From assembly GCF_002192255.1 (NCBI RefSeq), contig NZ_CP021768.1, positions 3,614,001 to 3,678,000 of the forward strand: a DNA stretch of 64,000 nucleotides, in the 5' to 3' direction. This DNA is from Stenotrophomonas sp. WZN-1. GTDB lineage: Bacteria; Pseudomonadota; Gammaproteobacteria; Xanthomonadales; Xanthomonadaceae. Made by a program: the position numbers and the translations under genes. Shown here piece after piece: positions 1 through 9,935 of the stretch. Within the stretch, counting starts at the first letter, position 1. Each line of letters starts with the position of its first letter. The notes beneath the pieces were generated by a model, which did no database searches, was not told the DNA's origin, and was given only the letters and a program-made list of their open reading frames with translations.

Positions 1-1763
1 AGCTGGGCCAGGCCGAGGCGCTCGGCGTTCTCGATCACCATCAACGAGGCATTCGGCACGTCCACGCCCACTTCGATGACGGTGGTGGCGACCAGCAGGT
101 CGATGTCGCCGGCCTTGAACGCCACCATCGTCGCCAGCTTCTCGGCGGCCTTCAGGCGGCCGTGCACCAGCCCAACGCGCACGCCCGGCAGCAGCGCCTG
201 CAGCGATTCGAAGGTGGCCTGCGCGGGCGTTGCATCCAGCTCCTCGCTTTCCTCGATGAGCGTGCACACCCAGTACACCTGCCGCCCCTCCTGGCAGGCC
301 AGCGCAATGCGCTCGATCAGCTCCGGGCGGCGGTCATTGTTGAGTGCGACGGTCTGCACCGGCGTGCGGCCTGGCGGCAGTTCGTCGATGGCCGAGACAT
401 CCAGATCCGCGTATTCGGACATCGCCAGCGTGCGCGGAATCGGCGTGGCAGTCATCACCAGCTGGTGCGGCACGCTGTTGCCGCCCGCGCCCTTGTCGCG
501 CAGCGCCAGCCGCTGGTGCACGCCGAAGCGGTGCTGCTCATCGACGATGGCCAGGGCCAGATCCTGGAATACAACCGCTTCCTGCATCAGTGCATGGGTA
601 CCGACCACCACCTGCGCTTCGCCGTTGGCGACCTGCTCCATCACCTTCGCGCGCGCCTTGCCGGTGACCTTGCCGGCCAGCCAGGCGATACGCACGCCGA
701 GCGGTTCCAGCCAGCCGCGCAGGTTGTTGAGATGTTGCTCGGCCAGCAGTTCGGTGGGGGCGGCCAATGCGACCTGCTTGCCCTGCTCCACCGCCAGCAT
801 CGCCGCCAGTGCGGCAACCACGGTCTTGCCGGAGCCGACGTCGCCCTGCACCAGCCGCAGCATCGGGCTGGGGCGCGCGAGGTCTTCACGGATCTGCTTG
901 AACACACGCGCCTGTGCGCCGGTCAGGGCGAACGGCAGCTGTTTCAGCAGCGCCTTGGCCAGTTTGCCGGGGCCGGCCAGCGGCGGCGCATGGTGCGCCT
1001 GCAAGGCAATGCGCTGGCGACGCAGGCTGAGGTGATGGGCCAGCAGTTCTTCCATCGCCAGGCGACGCTGCGCCGGGTGCGTGCCTGCTGCCAGGGCGGC
1101 CAGATCGGCATCCGGCGGCGGCCGGTGCACGGTCAGCAACGCACTGCGCAGCGACGGCAGGCCGAGGCCATCCAGCCAGCCGCTGGGCAGCAGTTCCAGC
1201 GCGCTTTCCTCGGGCAGGCGATCCAGGGCCTGGCCGATCAGCTTGCGCATCGTCATCGGGCCCACGCCTTCGACGGTGGGATACACCGGGTCGAGGCGGT
1301 CGCCAAGTTCGGGATCGTCGTTGCGGCCCAGCACCTGGTAGCTGGGATGGACGATTTCCAGGCCGAGGTGGCCCGGCTTGGGGGTGCCGAAGCAGCGCAG
1401 CCGGTTGCCGACCGCGAACTGGCCGACCTGCTGCTGGCGGAAATGGAAGAAGCGCAGCACCAGGGTGCCCTGCCCTTCGTCCTCCACCGCGACCTTCAGC
1501 ATCGGCCGGTAACGCATGCCGCGCTCGACCGCGACCACCCGCCCTTCCACCTGCGCCGGCACGCCGTTGCGCAGGTCTTCGATGCGGGTCAGCCGGGTCC
1601 GGTCTTCATAGCGCAGCGGCAGGTGAAGCCAGAGATCCTGCAGGGTGGCTAGGCCACGCGCCTGCAGTTTGGCGGCCACGGCCGGGCCCACGCCCGCAAG
1701 CATCGCCAGGGATGCTTCGCCGGACGGTGACAGGACCGGGGTGACCGCCGCCTTGCGTGCCAC
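1..1763 (-). CDS. recG: ATP-dependent DNA helicase RecG (C-terminus cut by window edge)
   Basis: RecG is the branch-migrating helicase that remodels stalled replication forks and Holliday junctions. About 587 codons are visible and the last part lies outside the window. The chosen start is a GTG giving MARKAAVTPVLSPSGEA, followed by the N-terminal wedge/OB region (ML.GVGP...KL...GL.T..DL..HLPLRYEDRT). Helicase motifs are present: Walker A GDVGSGKT, motif II DEQHRFG, motif III TATPIPRTL, and near the window edge ATTVIEVGVDVPNASLMVIE. It starts 7 bp after ridA stops, on the same strand, as in the gmk-rpoZ-spoT-recG block of many gammaproteobacteria. Identity is secure; the GTG start is a judgement because no in-frame ATG is close. 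Confidence 0.95.
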   Translation of the reverse strand, partial: MARKAAVTPVLSPSGEASLAMLAGVGPAVAAKLQARGLATLQDLWLHLPLRYEDRTRLTRIEDLRNGVPAQVEGRVVAVERGMRYRPMLKVAVEDEGQGTLVLRFFHFRQQQVGQFAVGNRLRCFGTPKPGHLGLEIVHPSYQVLGRNDDPELGDRLDPVYPTVEGVGPMTMRKLIGQALDRLPEESALELLPSGWLDGLGLPSLRSALLTVHRPPPDADLAALAAGTHPAQRRLAMEELLAHHLSLRRQRIALQAHHAPPLAGPGKLAKALLKQLPFALTGAQARVFKQIREDLARPSPMLRLVQGDVGSGKTVVAALAAMLAVEQGKQVALAAPTELLAEQHLNNLRGWLEPLGVRIAWLAGKVTGKARAKVMEQVANGEAQVVVGTHALMQEAVVFQDLALAIVDEQHRFGVHQRLALRDKGAGGNSVPHQLVMTATPIPRTLAMSEYADLDVSAIDELPPGRTPVQTVALNNDRRPELIERIALACQEGRQVYWVCTLIEESEELDATPAQATFESLQALLPGVRVGLVHGRLKAAEKLATMVAFKAGDIDLLVATTVIEVGVDVPNASLMVIENAERLGLAQ

Positions 1764-1770
1764 GTGGCGG

Positions 1771-2157
<387 letters not shown>

Positions 2158-2221
2158 GGGTCGCTCCGGTGCTTGGGGGAAAACAGAGCGGTGATTGTAC
2201 CGGGTGGGGGCGGTATCGGCT

Positions 2222-2262
2222 GGGGTCGGATCCGTTTCCCGGTGGGAAATGGATCCGACCCC
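2222..2262. repeat. Palindromic intergenic repeat, GGGGTC...GACCCC family
   Basis: A near-perfect inverted repeat with arms GGGGTCGGATCC and GGATCCGACCCC around a short loop. Related copies lie at 34997-35035, 53498-53536 and 56956-56994. This copy is symmetrical, while the others have AGAGCCC in one arm and GGGATCC in the other. It sits between ridA and spoT. Confidence 0.7.
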
Positions 2263-2284
2263 ATGCGTCGTGTGCGCGGGACAT

Positions 2285-2308
2285 CATCCACGCATGGCGT
2301 GGATCTAC
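2285..2308 (-). repeat. GTAG-headed palindrome (SMAG/REP-like) overlapping the spoT stop
   Basis: Read on the minus strand it is GTAGATCCACGCCATGCGTGG plus ATG, a GTAG head followed by a palindrome. The TAG of the head is the spoT stop codon at 2305-2307. Confidence 0.75.
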
Positions 2309-4467
2309 TGGCGGCGTACCGACTGCACGACCGACAGGCGACGCAGGCGGCGCATCACTTCAGCCAGGTGGTTGCGGTCGCGTACCTGGATGTTGAACGC
2401 CAGCACCGCGGCGTTGAAGTCGCGGTCCAGGTAGTCCACGCGCTCGATGTTGGAGTGGCTTTGGGCGATGGCGGCGGCCAGCTGCGCCAGCACGCCGGTG
2501 CCGTTCTCCACTTCCACCACCAGCGAGGTGTCGTAGTCGCCGGAGACGGTGGTGTCCCAGCCGATCGGCACCCAGCGCTCGGGTGACTTGCGCAGCTCGG
2601 CCAGGTTCGGGCAGTCCATGCGGTGCACCACGATGCCCTTGCCGGCGGTGTGGTAGCCCATGATCTCGTCGCCCGGAATCGGCTGGCAGCAGCCGGCGAA
2701 GGTGACCACGCCACGCTCGCTGCCGTTGATCAGGATCTTTTCCTGCGAATGGTGGCGCGAATGCGGGCCGCCACGCAGTTCGGCGTAGGCCATCAGCGCC
2801 TGCGCGGCCTGGGTCGGCATCCAGTTGCCCAGTGCGACCTCGGCCAGCAGCGCCTCCAGGCGCGGGAAGCGGTGTTCGGCCAGGAACGCATCCAGGCGCC
2901 CCTTCGGCAGCCGCTCCAGCGACGAATCCATCGCTTCCAGCGCACGGTCGAGCATGCGATGGCCCAGCTGCACGGCATCTTCGTGCTCCAGCTGCTTGAG
3001 CTGGTGGCGGATGGCAGTGCGTGCCTTGCTGGTGACCACGAATTCCAGCCACTGCGGCTTCGGCGTGGCCGAGCGCGCGGTGATGATCTCCACCGACTGG
3101 CCCGACACCAGCTTGGTGCGCAGTGGCACCAGTTTCTTGTCCACGCGCGAAGCCACCGCCATGTTGCCGACGTCGGTATGCACGGCATAGGCGAAATCGA
3201 GCGCGGTGGAGTTGCGCGGCAGGGCCAGGATCTTGCCCTTCGGGGTGAACAGATAGACCTCGTCCGGGAACAGGTCGACCTTGACGTTGTCGAGGAACTC
3301 CAGCGAGGAACCGGCGGCGCGCTGCGAGTCGATCAGCTCGACGATCCAGGCGTGGGCGCGGCTCTGCGCGCTGTTGGGTGAATCGCCACCGAACTTGTAG
3401 GTCCAGTGCGCGGCCACGCCACGTTCGGCGATCAGGTCCATTTCCTCGGTACGGATCTGCACTTCAATCGGCGAACCATACGGCCCGAACAGCACGGTGT
3501 GCAGCGACTGGTAACCGTTGGCCTTGGGAATGGCGATGAAGTCGCGGAAGCGGCCATCCAGCGGCTTGAAGGTGGCATGCACCGAACCCAGCGCGTGGTA
3601 GCAGCTGGGCACGCTGCGCACGACCAGGCGGAAGCCGAACACATCCATCACCTGGTCGAAGGATTTGTTCTCGTCGCGCATCTTGTTGTAGATGCTCCAC
3701 GGGGTCTTGATGCGGCTGATCAGCCGATGCTCGATCCCCTCCTTGGCCAGGCGCTGCGACAGCTGCACTTCCACCTGTGCCATCGCTTCGCGGCGCACCA
3801 CCGGCTGGCTGCGGATGTGTTTCTCGATGATGGCGTGGCGCCACGGGTACAGCGCCTTGAAACCGAGATTCTGCAGTTCGCTCTTGACCAGGCTCATGCC
3901 CAGGCGCTGGGCGATGGGCGCGTAGATCTCCAGCGTCTCGCGGGCGATGCGGCCACGTGCCTCGCGGCTCTGCGCGCCCAGCGTGCGCATGTTGTGCAGG
4001 CGATCGGCCAGCTTGATCATGATCACACGCAGGTCGCGCGACATCGCCAGCAGCATCTTGCGGAAGCTCTCGGCGGCCGCCTCCTGGCGGTCGCGGAACT
4101 TCAGCTTGTCCAGCTTGGTGACGCCGTCGACCAGTTCGGCCACGGCTTCGCCGAACTCGGCGGCCAATGCCTCGCGGGTCAGCGGCGTGTCTTCGATGGT
4201 GTCGTGCAGGATCGCGGCGATCAGCGCTTCCACGTCCAGGCCGAGCTCGGCCAGCACCTGGGCCACGGCCACCGGATGGGTGATATAGGGCTCGCCCGAC
4301 TTGCGCGTCTGCCCAGCGTGCGCGGAGGCTCCGACTTCCCAGGCACGGCGCAACAGCGGCAGCTGTTCCGGCGGCAGGTAATGGGCGGCGCGTTCAAGCT
4401 GGAGGACGTAGTCGGGTACGGCGGCAGTGGGGGCTGCGGCGACCTTGGCAGTGGGGCCTGGGTTCAT
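2305..4467 (-). CDS. spoT: Bifunctional (p)ppGpp synthase/hydrolase SpoT
   Basis: A 720-residue RelA/SpoT homologue that makes and degrades the alarmone (p)ppGpp. The HD hydrolase domain is intact, with HAGQTRKSGEPYITHP at about 50-65 and the metal-binding HDTIED at about 88-93, so hydrolysis is expected. The synthetase domain follows (KTPWSIYNKM, DVFGFRLVV, ending near ERGVAAHWTYK), then a TGS domain (VYLFTPKGKILALP) and a C-terminal ACT domain (SLVVEVENGTGVLAQLAA). Length is close to E. coli SpoT. It follows rpoZ on the same strand, the standard gammaproteobacterial order. Its stop codon is the TAG of a GTAG palindrome. Confidence 0.96.
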   Translation of the reverse strand: MNPGPTAKVAAAPTAAVPDYVLQLERAAHYLPPEQLPLLRRAWEVGASAHAGQTRKSGEPYITHPVAVAQVLAELGLDVEALIAAILHDTIEDTPLTREALAAEFGEAVAELVDGVTKLDKLKFRDRQEAAAESFRKMLLAMSRDLRVIMIKLADRLHNMRTLGAQSREARGRIARETLEIYAPIAQRLGMSLVKSELQNLGFKALYPWRHAIIEKHIRSQPVVRREAMAQVEVQLSQRLAKEGIEHRLISRIKTPWSIYNKMRDENKSFDQVMDVFGFRLVVRSVPSCYHALGSVHATFKPLDGRFRDFIAIPKANGYQSLHTVLFGPYGSPIEVQIRTEEMDLIAERGVAAHWTYKFGGDSPNSAQSRAHAWIVELIDSQRAAGSSLEFLDNVKVDLFPDEVYLFTPKGKILALPRNSTALDFAYAVHTDVGNMAVASRVDKKLVPLRTKLVSGQSVEIITARSATPKPQWLEFVVTSKARTAIRHQLKQLEHEDAVQLGHRMLDRALEAMDSSLERLPKGRLDAFLAEHRFPRLEALLAEVALGNWMPTQAAQALMAYAELRGGPHSRHHSQEKILINGSERGVVTFAGCCQPIPGDEIMGYHTAGKGIVVHRMDCPNLAELRKSPERWVPIGWDTTVSGDYDTSLVVEVENGTGVLAQLAAAIAQSHSNIERVDYLDRDFNAAVLAFNIQVRDRNHLAEVMRRLRRLSVVQSVRRQ

Positions 4468-4516
4468 GCCCGCAGCCTATTCCAGCGCGACGTTTACGGC
4501 AAATCCTGAATGCGAA

Positions 4517-4541
4517 ACAGCCCGCACGGGGCGGGCTGTTC
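4517..4541 (-). terminator. Hairpin between rpoZ and spoT
   Basis: Read on the minus strand, ACAGCCCGCC-CCGT-GCGGGCTGT is followed by TTCGC. It could attenuate rpoZ transcription before spoT. The T-run is weak, so function is uncertain. Confidence 0.45.
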
Positions 4542-4573
4542 GGCATATCCAACGATTACGTTGATCGATGCGA

Positions 4574-4873
4574 TCAATCGTCGTTCTTGGACATGTCTTC
4601 GTCGGCGACCACTTCCGCGGCGGCCCACTCCAGCGCTTCGCGCTCGGCACGCTCACGCTCGGCCTTCTCGACTTCGTCGATCAGCGCGTTGTCGATCTTG
4701 CGGGCGGCGATTTCGCGCAGCGCCAGCACGGTCGGCTTGTCCTCGGTCTCGCTGTTGTCCAGCGTGGCCTGCACGCCGTTGGCGAGCTGGCGGGCACGCT
4801 TGGACGCCATCATGACCAGTTCGAAACGGTTGTTAACGACTTCCAGGCAATCTTCTACGGTGATGCGGGCCAT
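4574..4873 (-). CDS. rpoZ: DNA-directed RNA polymerase omega subunit
   Basis: A 99-residue omega subunit, which helps fold and assemble RNA polymerase beta-prime and takes part in ppGpp binding. It begins [20 protein letters not shown] and carries the conserved ASKRARQL and [11 protein letters not shown] segments, ending in a short acidic tail. The length fits xanthomonad omega. It sits between gmk and spoT, as in E. coli, linking polymerase, GMP metabolism and alarmone synthesis in one transcription unit. About 110 bp separate it from gmk. Confidence 0.96.
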   Translation of the reverse strand: MARITVEDCLEVVNNRFELVMMASKRARQLANGVQATLDNSETEDKPTVLALREIAARKIDNALIDEVEKAERERAEREALEWAAAEVVADEDMSKNDD

Positions 4874-4983
4874 ACGGGCTCCCGGCGACCGGTCGGCCGC
4901 TCAGTCGAATGAGGGAAAGGGGACGGAGTGTACTGGCAGGGGCTGGACAAAATCAAGCCAACCCCTACCCGATTCTTTTGGAA

Positions 4984-5649
4984 TCAGTCAGTTGCACCCG
5001 GATCGGGGGTCAGCAGGGCCTGGATCAGGCCGGCGTGGCGGACCTTCTGGGCCTCCCGGCGCAGGCGGCTGGCGGTGAAGATGGCGCACAGCTCGTCCAC
5101 GGCGGTGTCGAACACCTCGTTGACGATGACGTAGTCGAACTCGTTGAAGTGCAGCATCTCGTCACGGGCCGCGCCCAGGCGCTGGGCGATGACGGCCTCG
5201 CTGTCCTGGCCGCGCTTGCGCATGCGGTCCTGCAGGGCCTGCTTGGACGGCGGCAGGATGAACACGGTGACCGTGCCCGGCACCAGCTGGCGCACCTGCT
5301 GCGCGCCCTGCCAGTCGATCTCCAGCAGCACGTCCTGGCCGGCGGCCAGCTGCGGTTCCACCGACTGGCGGGCGGTGCCCTTCCAGTCGCCGTGCACCCA
5401 GGCATGCTCGAAGAAGTCGCCGGCGGCGATCATTTCCTCGAACTTCTCCGCAGAGACGAAATGGTAGTGCTGGCCGTTCACCTCACCGGGGCGCATCGCG
5501 CGCGACGTGAAGGAGATCGACAGGGCGATCTGCGGGTCACGGGCCAGGGTGGCATTGACGATGCTGCTCTTGCCGGCGCCGGACGGGGCGGCAACGATGT
5601 ACAGCGTGCCGCGCGCAACGGCGTCCGACGGCTTCGACGGGGCGCTCAT
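4984..5649 (-). CDS. gmk: Guanylate kinase
   Basis: Phosphorylates GMP to GDP with ATP. The chosen start gives 221 residues beginning MSAPSKPSDAVARGTLYIVA, with the P-loop APSGAGKSS at about 21-29. The guanylate-kinase signature SFTSRAMRPGEVNGQHYHFV and the segment FFEHAWVHGDWKGT follow. The reading frame runs 67 codons further upstream, but that extension is Arg/Pro-rich and not family-like, so I rejected it. It heads the gmk-rpoZ-spoT block and is divergent from the formate dehydrogenase operon. Confidence 0.95.
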   Translation of the reverse strand: MSAPSKPSDAVARGTLYIVAAPSGAGKSSIVNATLARDPQIALSISFTSRAMRPGEVNGQHYHFVSAEKFEEMIAAGDFFEHAWVHGDWKGTARQSVEPQLAAGQDVLLEIDWQGAQQVRQLVPGTVTVFILPPSKQALQDRMRKRGQDSEAVIAQRLGAARDEMLHFNEFDYVIVNEVFDTAVDELCAIFTASRLRREAQKVRHAGLIQALLTPDPGATD

Positions 5650-5938
5650 GCGGCGGATCCAACGGGTTGATTTCGCAAAATTTTTCCTCGGTGTTCCAGA
5701 TCCGGCGCGGAGGATCGCGCCAGGACGGCGGGGGCTGCGCGGAACATCCTGGAACCAGGCCCGGCAGACGCTTCCCCGGGGGCGGGCACGCAACTTTACC
5801 AGAGCGGCCCCGGTGCGCGCCCTCCCGGCAGGCGCCGGGCCTTGTGCCACATGGGCATCCGGGCGCCTGTGCTATAACCGGGCTGTACCCAACGACAGCC
5901 CGGAGGCCTGCGCCTCCCCGCCATCCCAGGAGAACGGC
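5650..5938. promoter_or_regulatory. Divergent gmk / fdnG promoter region
   Basis: This gene-free stretch separates gmk (minus) from fdnG (plus). A -10-like TATAAC at 5873-5878 lies about 60 bp before the fdnG ATG, with no convincing -35 at the right distance. A GC-rich inverted repeat (GGAGGCCTGCGCCTCC, about 5901-5916) follows, then AGGAGA as ribosome binding site. I saw no clear NarL or FNR site. gmk-side promoter elements are also not clear. Confidence 0.35.
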
Positions 5939-8900
5939 ATGCCATCGATGAGCCGCCGCCAGTTCCTGAAAGTGACCGGGACAACCCTGGTCGGCTCCAG
6001 CCTGGCATTGATGGGCTTCGCGCCCGGCATCGCGCTCGCGGAGGTCAGGCAGTACAAGCTGACCCGCGCGACCGAGACCCGCAACACCTGTACGTACTGT
6101 TCGGTGGCCTGCGGCATCCTGATGTACAGCCTCGGCGACGGTGCCAAGAACGCCGAGCCGAGCATCTTCCATATCGAGGGCGACCCGGATCACCCGGTCA
6201 ACCGCGGCACGCTGTGCCCGAAGGGTGCCGGCCTGGCCGACATCATCCACAGCAAGTCGCGCCTGCTCTACCCCGAGTACCGCGCACCGGGCTCCAACGA
6301 GTGGAAGCGGCTGAGCTGGGACGATGCGCTGGACCGCATCGCACGGCTGATGAAGGAAGACCGCGATGCCAACTTCGTGCAGAAGAACGAAGCCGGGCAG
6401 ACGGTCAACCGCTGGCTGACCACCGGCATGCTGGCCGCCTCGGCCACCAGCAATGAAACCGCGGTGCTGACCCACAAGGTCGTCCGTTCCCTTGGCATGT
6501 TGGCATTCGACAACCAGGCACGTGTCTGACACGGCCCGACGGTGGCAGGTCTTGCCCCGACGCTAGGCCGTGGTGCGATGACGAATCACTGGGTCGACAT
6601 CAAGAATGCCGACCTGATCCTGATCATGGGTGGCAATGCCGCCGAGGCACACCCGTGCGGGTTCAAATGGGTGACCGAGGCCAAGGCACACAACAAGGCC
6701 AGGCTGATCGTGGTCGATCCGCGCTTCAACCGCTCGGCCGCGGTGGCCGACGTGTACGCGCCGATCCGTACCGGCACCGACATCGTGTTCCTGGGCGGCC
6801 TGATCAACTACCTGTTGACCGAGGACCGCATCCAGCACGAGTACGTGCTGAACTACACCGACATGTCGTTCCTGGTGAAGGACGAGTTCGCCTTCAAGGA
6901 CGGCCTGTATTCGGGCTACAACGAAGAGAAGCGCAGCTACGACCGTTCCAGCTGGGACTACGCGTACGGTGACGATGGCTTCGTGCGCAGCGACCCGACG
7001 CTGAAGGACCCGCGCTGCGTCTACGCCCTGCTCAAGCAGCACTACGCGCGCTACACCGTGGAGATGGTCGAGCGCATCTGCGGCACGCCGGCCGACAGCA
7101 TCCGCCAGGTGTGGGAGATGATCGCGTCCACCGCCGGCAAGGACAAGGCGATGACCATCCTGTACGCGCTGGGCTGGACGCAGCACTCGGTGGGTGCGCA
7201 GAACGTGCGCGCCGGTACCATGGTGCAGCTGCTGCTGGGCAACATCGGCGTGGCCGGTGGTGGCATGAACGCGCTGCGCGGGCATTCCAACATCCAGGGC
7301 CTGACCGACATCGGCCTGATGTCGGACCTGCTGCCCGGCTACCTGACCCTGCCGAAACAGGACGAGCAGGACTACGACGCCTACATCGCCAAGCGCACGC
7401 AGAAGCCGCTGCGCGCCAACCAGATGTCGTTCTGGCAGAACTACCCGAAGTTCCACGTCAGCCTGATGAAGTCGTGGTGGGGCGACGCCGCCACCGCCGA
7501 CAACAACTGGTGCTTCGACCACCTGCCCAAGCTCGACAAGCCGTACGACATGCTGCAGGCCTACGAGCTGATGAACGAAGGCAAGATCCACGGCTACATC
7601 TGCCAGGGCTTCAATCCGCTGGCCTCGGCGCCGAACAAGGGCAAGCTGATCAGTGCGTTCTCCAAGCTGAAGTTCATGGTCAGCATGGATCCGCTGGAAA
7701 CCGAGACCATCGCCTTCTGGCAGAACCATGGTGCGCTGAACGACGTCGACCCGGGCACGATCCAGACCGAAGTATTCCGCCTGCCGACCACCTCCTTCGC
7801 CGAGGAGAACGGCGCGGTGGTGAACTCCTCGCGCTGGCTGCAGTGGCACTGGAAGGGGGCCAATCCGCCGGGTGAAGCGCGCAGCGACATCGAGATCATG
7901 TCCGAGCTTTTCCATCGCATCAAGGCGATGTACGAGAAGGACGGCGGTGCGTGGTGGGAGCCGGTGCGCGACTTGGCCTGGAAGTATTCCAACCCGGAAC
8001 TGCCGACGCCGGAAGAACTGGCAATGGAATATAACGGCAAGGCGCTGGCCGATGTGTTCGATCCGAAGGACCCGACCAAGCTGGTGCGCAAGGCCGGCGA
8101 GCAGCTGGCCGCGTTCGGCGACCTGCGCGACGACGGCAGCACCTCCTCCGGCTGCTGGATCTACATCGGCGCCTGGGGCCCGACCGGCAACATGATGGCG
8201 CGGCGTGACAACAGCGACCCCACCGGCATCGGCAACACGCTGGGCTGGGCATGGGCGTGGCCGGCCAACCGCCGGGTGATGTACAACCGCGCCTCGTGCG
8301 ACGTGGCCGGCCAGCCGTTCGATCCGCGCCGCACGCTGCTGGCCTGGAACGGCAAGAACTGGGGCAACGTGGACGTGCCGGACTTCAAGGCCGACGAAGA
8401 TCCCGCCGGCGGGATGGGCCCGTTCATCATGAATCCGGAAGGCATCGCCCGCTTCTTCGCCAAGGCCGGCATGGCCGAGGGACCATTCCCGGAGCACTAC
8501 GAGCCCTTCGATACCCCGCTGCGCAGCAATCCGCTCAGCCCGGGGCAGGCACTGACGCTGAACAACCCGGCGGCACGCGTGTTCGCCAGCGATCGCGCAC
8601 AGATCGGCTCGCCGGACGAGTTCCCGCATGTGGCCACCACCTACCGCCTGACCGAGCATTTCCACTTCTGGACCAAGCACGGCAAGTTGAACGCCATCAT
8701 CCAGCCCGAGCAGTTCGTCGAGATCGGCGCGGCCCTGGCCGATGAGCTGGGCATCACCAACGGCAGCCGCGTGCGGGTCAGTTCCAAGCGCGGCCACATC
8801 GAAGCGGTGGCGATGGTGACCAAGCGCATCAAGGCCCTGCAGATCGATGGCCGGACCGTGCACCAGGTGGGTGTGCCAATCCACTGGGGCTTCCTCGGTG

Positions 8901-9007
8901 CGGCCAAGCCCGGATACATCGCCAATACGCTGACCAACGCCATCGGTGACGGCAACTCGCAGACGCCCGAATCGAAGTGCATCCTGGTCAAGGTCGAGAA
9001 GGTGTAG
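5939..9007 (+). CDS. fdnG: Formate dehydrogenase-N alpha subunit, selenoprotein (UGA at 6527-6529 read as Sec197)
   Basis: Catalytic subunit of the periplasm-facing formate dehydrogenase, which oxidises formate to CO2 at a molybdenum-bis-MGD centre. The product is 1022 residues if the in-frame UGA is read through. It begins with a twin-arginine signal ([13 protein letters not shown]), followed by the [4Fe-4S] ligands C51, C54, C58 and C93 ([10 protein letters not shown]...CPKG). The UGA falls at residue 197, within one residue of E. coli FdnG Sec196, in the context [16 protein letters not shown]. The same frame continues without break to the molybdopterin dinucleotide-binding C-terminus. A SECIS-type hairpin lies directly after the UGA. 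The ATG at 5939 follows AGGAGA. fdnH starts 10 bp downstream. It should not be annotated as two ORFs or as a pseudogene. Confidence 0.96.
6527..6572 (+). promoter_or_regulatory. Sec UGA codon plus bacterial SECIS hairpin in fdnG
   Basis: UGA (6527-6529) is followed by CACGGCC (6530-6536), which pairs with GGCCGTG (6566-6572). The apical stem GGCA/TGCC (6544-6547 with 6553-6556) closes the loop GGTCT (6548-6552). The E. coli fdhF and fdnG elements, as I recall them, also read CACGGCCC...GCAGGUCU at the same distance from the UGA, and SelB binds that GGUCU loop. Confidence 0.93.
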
Positions 9008-9017
9008 GAGACACGCC

Positions 9018-9935
9018 ATGTCACTGCAATCGCTGGACATCATCCGCCGCTCGGCCACCACCACGCCCTCGCCGGAGGCGCGTGGTGCGCACACTGGCCA
9101 GGTCGCCAAGCTGATCGATGTGAGCAAGTGCATCGGCTGCAAGGCCTGCCAGGTCGCTTGCATGGAATGGAACGACCTGCGCGACGAGGTCGGCAGCTGC
9201 GTCGGCAGCTATGACAACCCGCCCGACCTGAGCGAACAGTCGTGGACGGTGATGAAGTTCCGCGAGTACGAGGACGAGAAAGGCAAGCTGGAGTGGCTGA
9301 TCCGCAAGGAAGGCTGCATGCACTGCAGCGACCCGGGCTGCCTGAAGGCCTGCCCGTCGCCGGGCGCGATCATCCAGTACGCCAACGGCATCGTCGACTT
9401 CCAGGAGGAGAACTGCATCGGCTGCGGCTACTGCGTGACCGGCTGCCCGTTCGACGTGCCGCGCATTTCCAAGAAGGACCACAAGGCCTACAAGTGCACG
9501 CTCTGTTCGGACCGGGTGGCGGTGGGCCAGGAACCGGCGTGCGTGAAGACCTGCCCGACCGGCGCGATCACCTTCGGCAGCAAGCAGGCGATGACCGAGC
9601 ATGCCGCCGGGCGCGTGGAAGACCTGAAATCGCGTGGCTACGAGAATGCCGGCCTGTACGACCCGCAGGGCGTTGGCGGCACCCACGTGATGTACGTGCT
9701 GCAGCACGTGGACAAGCCGGAGCTGTACGCCGACCTGCCCAAGGACCCGCGCATCAGCCCGATGGTGGAAGTCTGGAAGGGCGTGGCCAAGCCGCTGGGC
9801 GTGCTTGCGATTGCCGCTACCGCCTTCGCCGGGTTCCTGCACTACATCGGCATCGGCCGCAACACGGTCAATGACGAGGAAGAAGAGGAAGCCGAGCACG
9901 AGGCGAAGGAGATCGAAGAGGAGCAGCGGCCATGA
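9018..9935 (+). CDS. fdnH: Formate dehydrogenase-N beta subunit (4x[4Fe-4S] electron-transfer protein)
   Basis: A 305-residue iron-sulfur subunit carrying electrons from FdnG to the membrane cytochrome. Four cysteine clusters are visible: [35 protein letters not shown] and CTLCSDRV...CVKTC. A single C-terminal membrane helix ([19 protein letters not shown]) anchors it. After the helix is an unusually acidic tail ([18 protein letters not shown]). The start ATG at 9018 follows AGGAGACACGCC. Its stop overlaps the fdnI start in ATGA, indicating translational coupling. Confidence 0.95.
   Translation: MSLQSLDIIRRSATTTPSPEARGAHTGQVAKLIDVSKCIGCKACQVACMEWNDLRDEVGSCVGSYDNPPDLSEQSWTVMKFREYEDEKGKLEWLIRKEGCMHCSDPGCLKACPSPGAIIQYANGIVDFQEENCIGCGYCVTGCPFDVPRISKKDHKAYKCTLCSDRVAVGQEPACVKTCPTGAITFGSKQAMTEHAAGRVEDLKSRGYENAGLYDPQGVGGTHVMYVLQHVDKPELYADLPKDPRISPMVEVWKGVAKPLGVLAIAATAFAGFLHYIGIGRNTVNDEEEEEAEHEAKEIEEEQRP

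Noticed and set aside
162-1652. 496-residue plus-strand open frame opposite recG
   Set aside because: It is composed of Gln/His/Arg-rich shadow sequence; the minus frame shows all RecG motifs.
4800-5000. Extra small gene between rpoZ and gmk on the plus strand
   Set aside because: Short open frames there have no ribosome binding site and overlap the antisense of both genes.
5660-5680. FNR-like site TTGATTTCGCAAAA upstream of fdnG
   Set aside because: Only the first half matches TTGAT. The second half lacks ATCAA, and it is over 250 bp from the gene.
6527-6541. fdnG looks like a truncated gene plus a second ORF, i.e. a pseudogene
   Set aside because: The break is a single UGA at the Sec position with a SECIS hairpin, and selABCD lie downstream.
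6563-9163. 866-residue open frame on the minus strand opposite fdnG
   Set aside because: It is a shadow of high-GC codon use. It has no domain pattern and is His/Gln/Arg-rich, and the plus strand encodes a clear enzyme.
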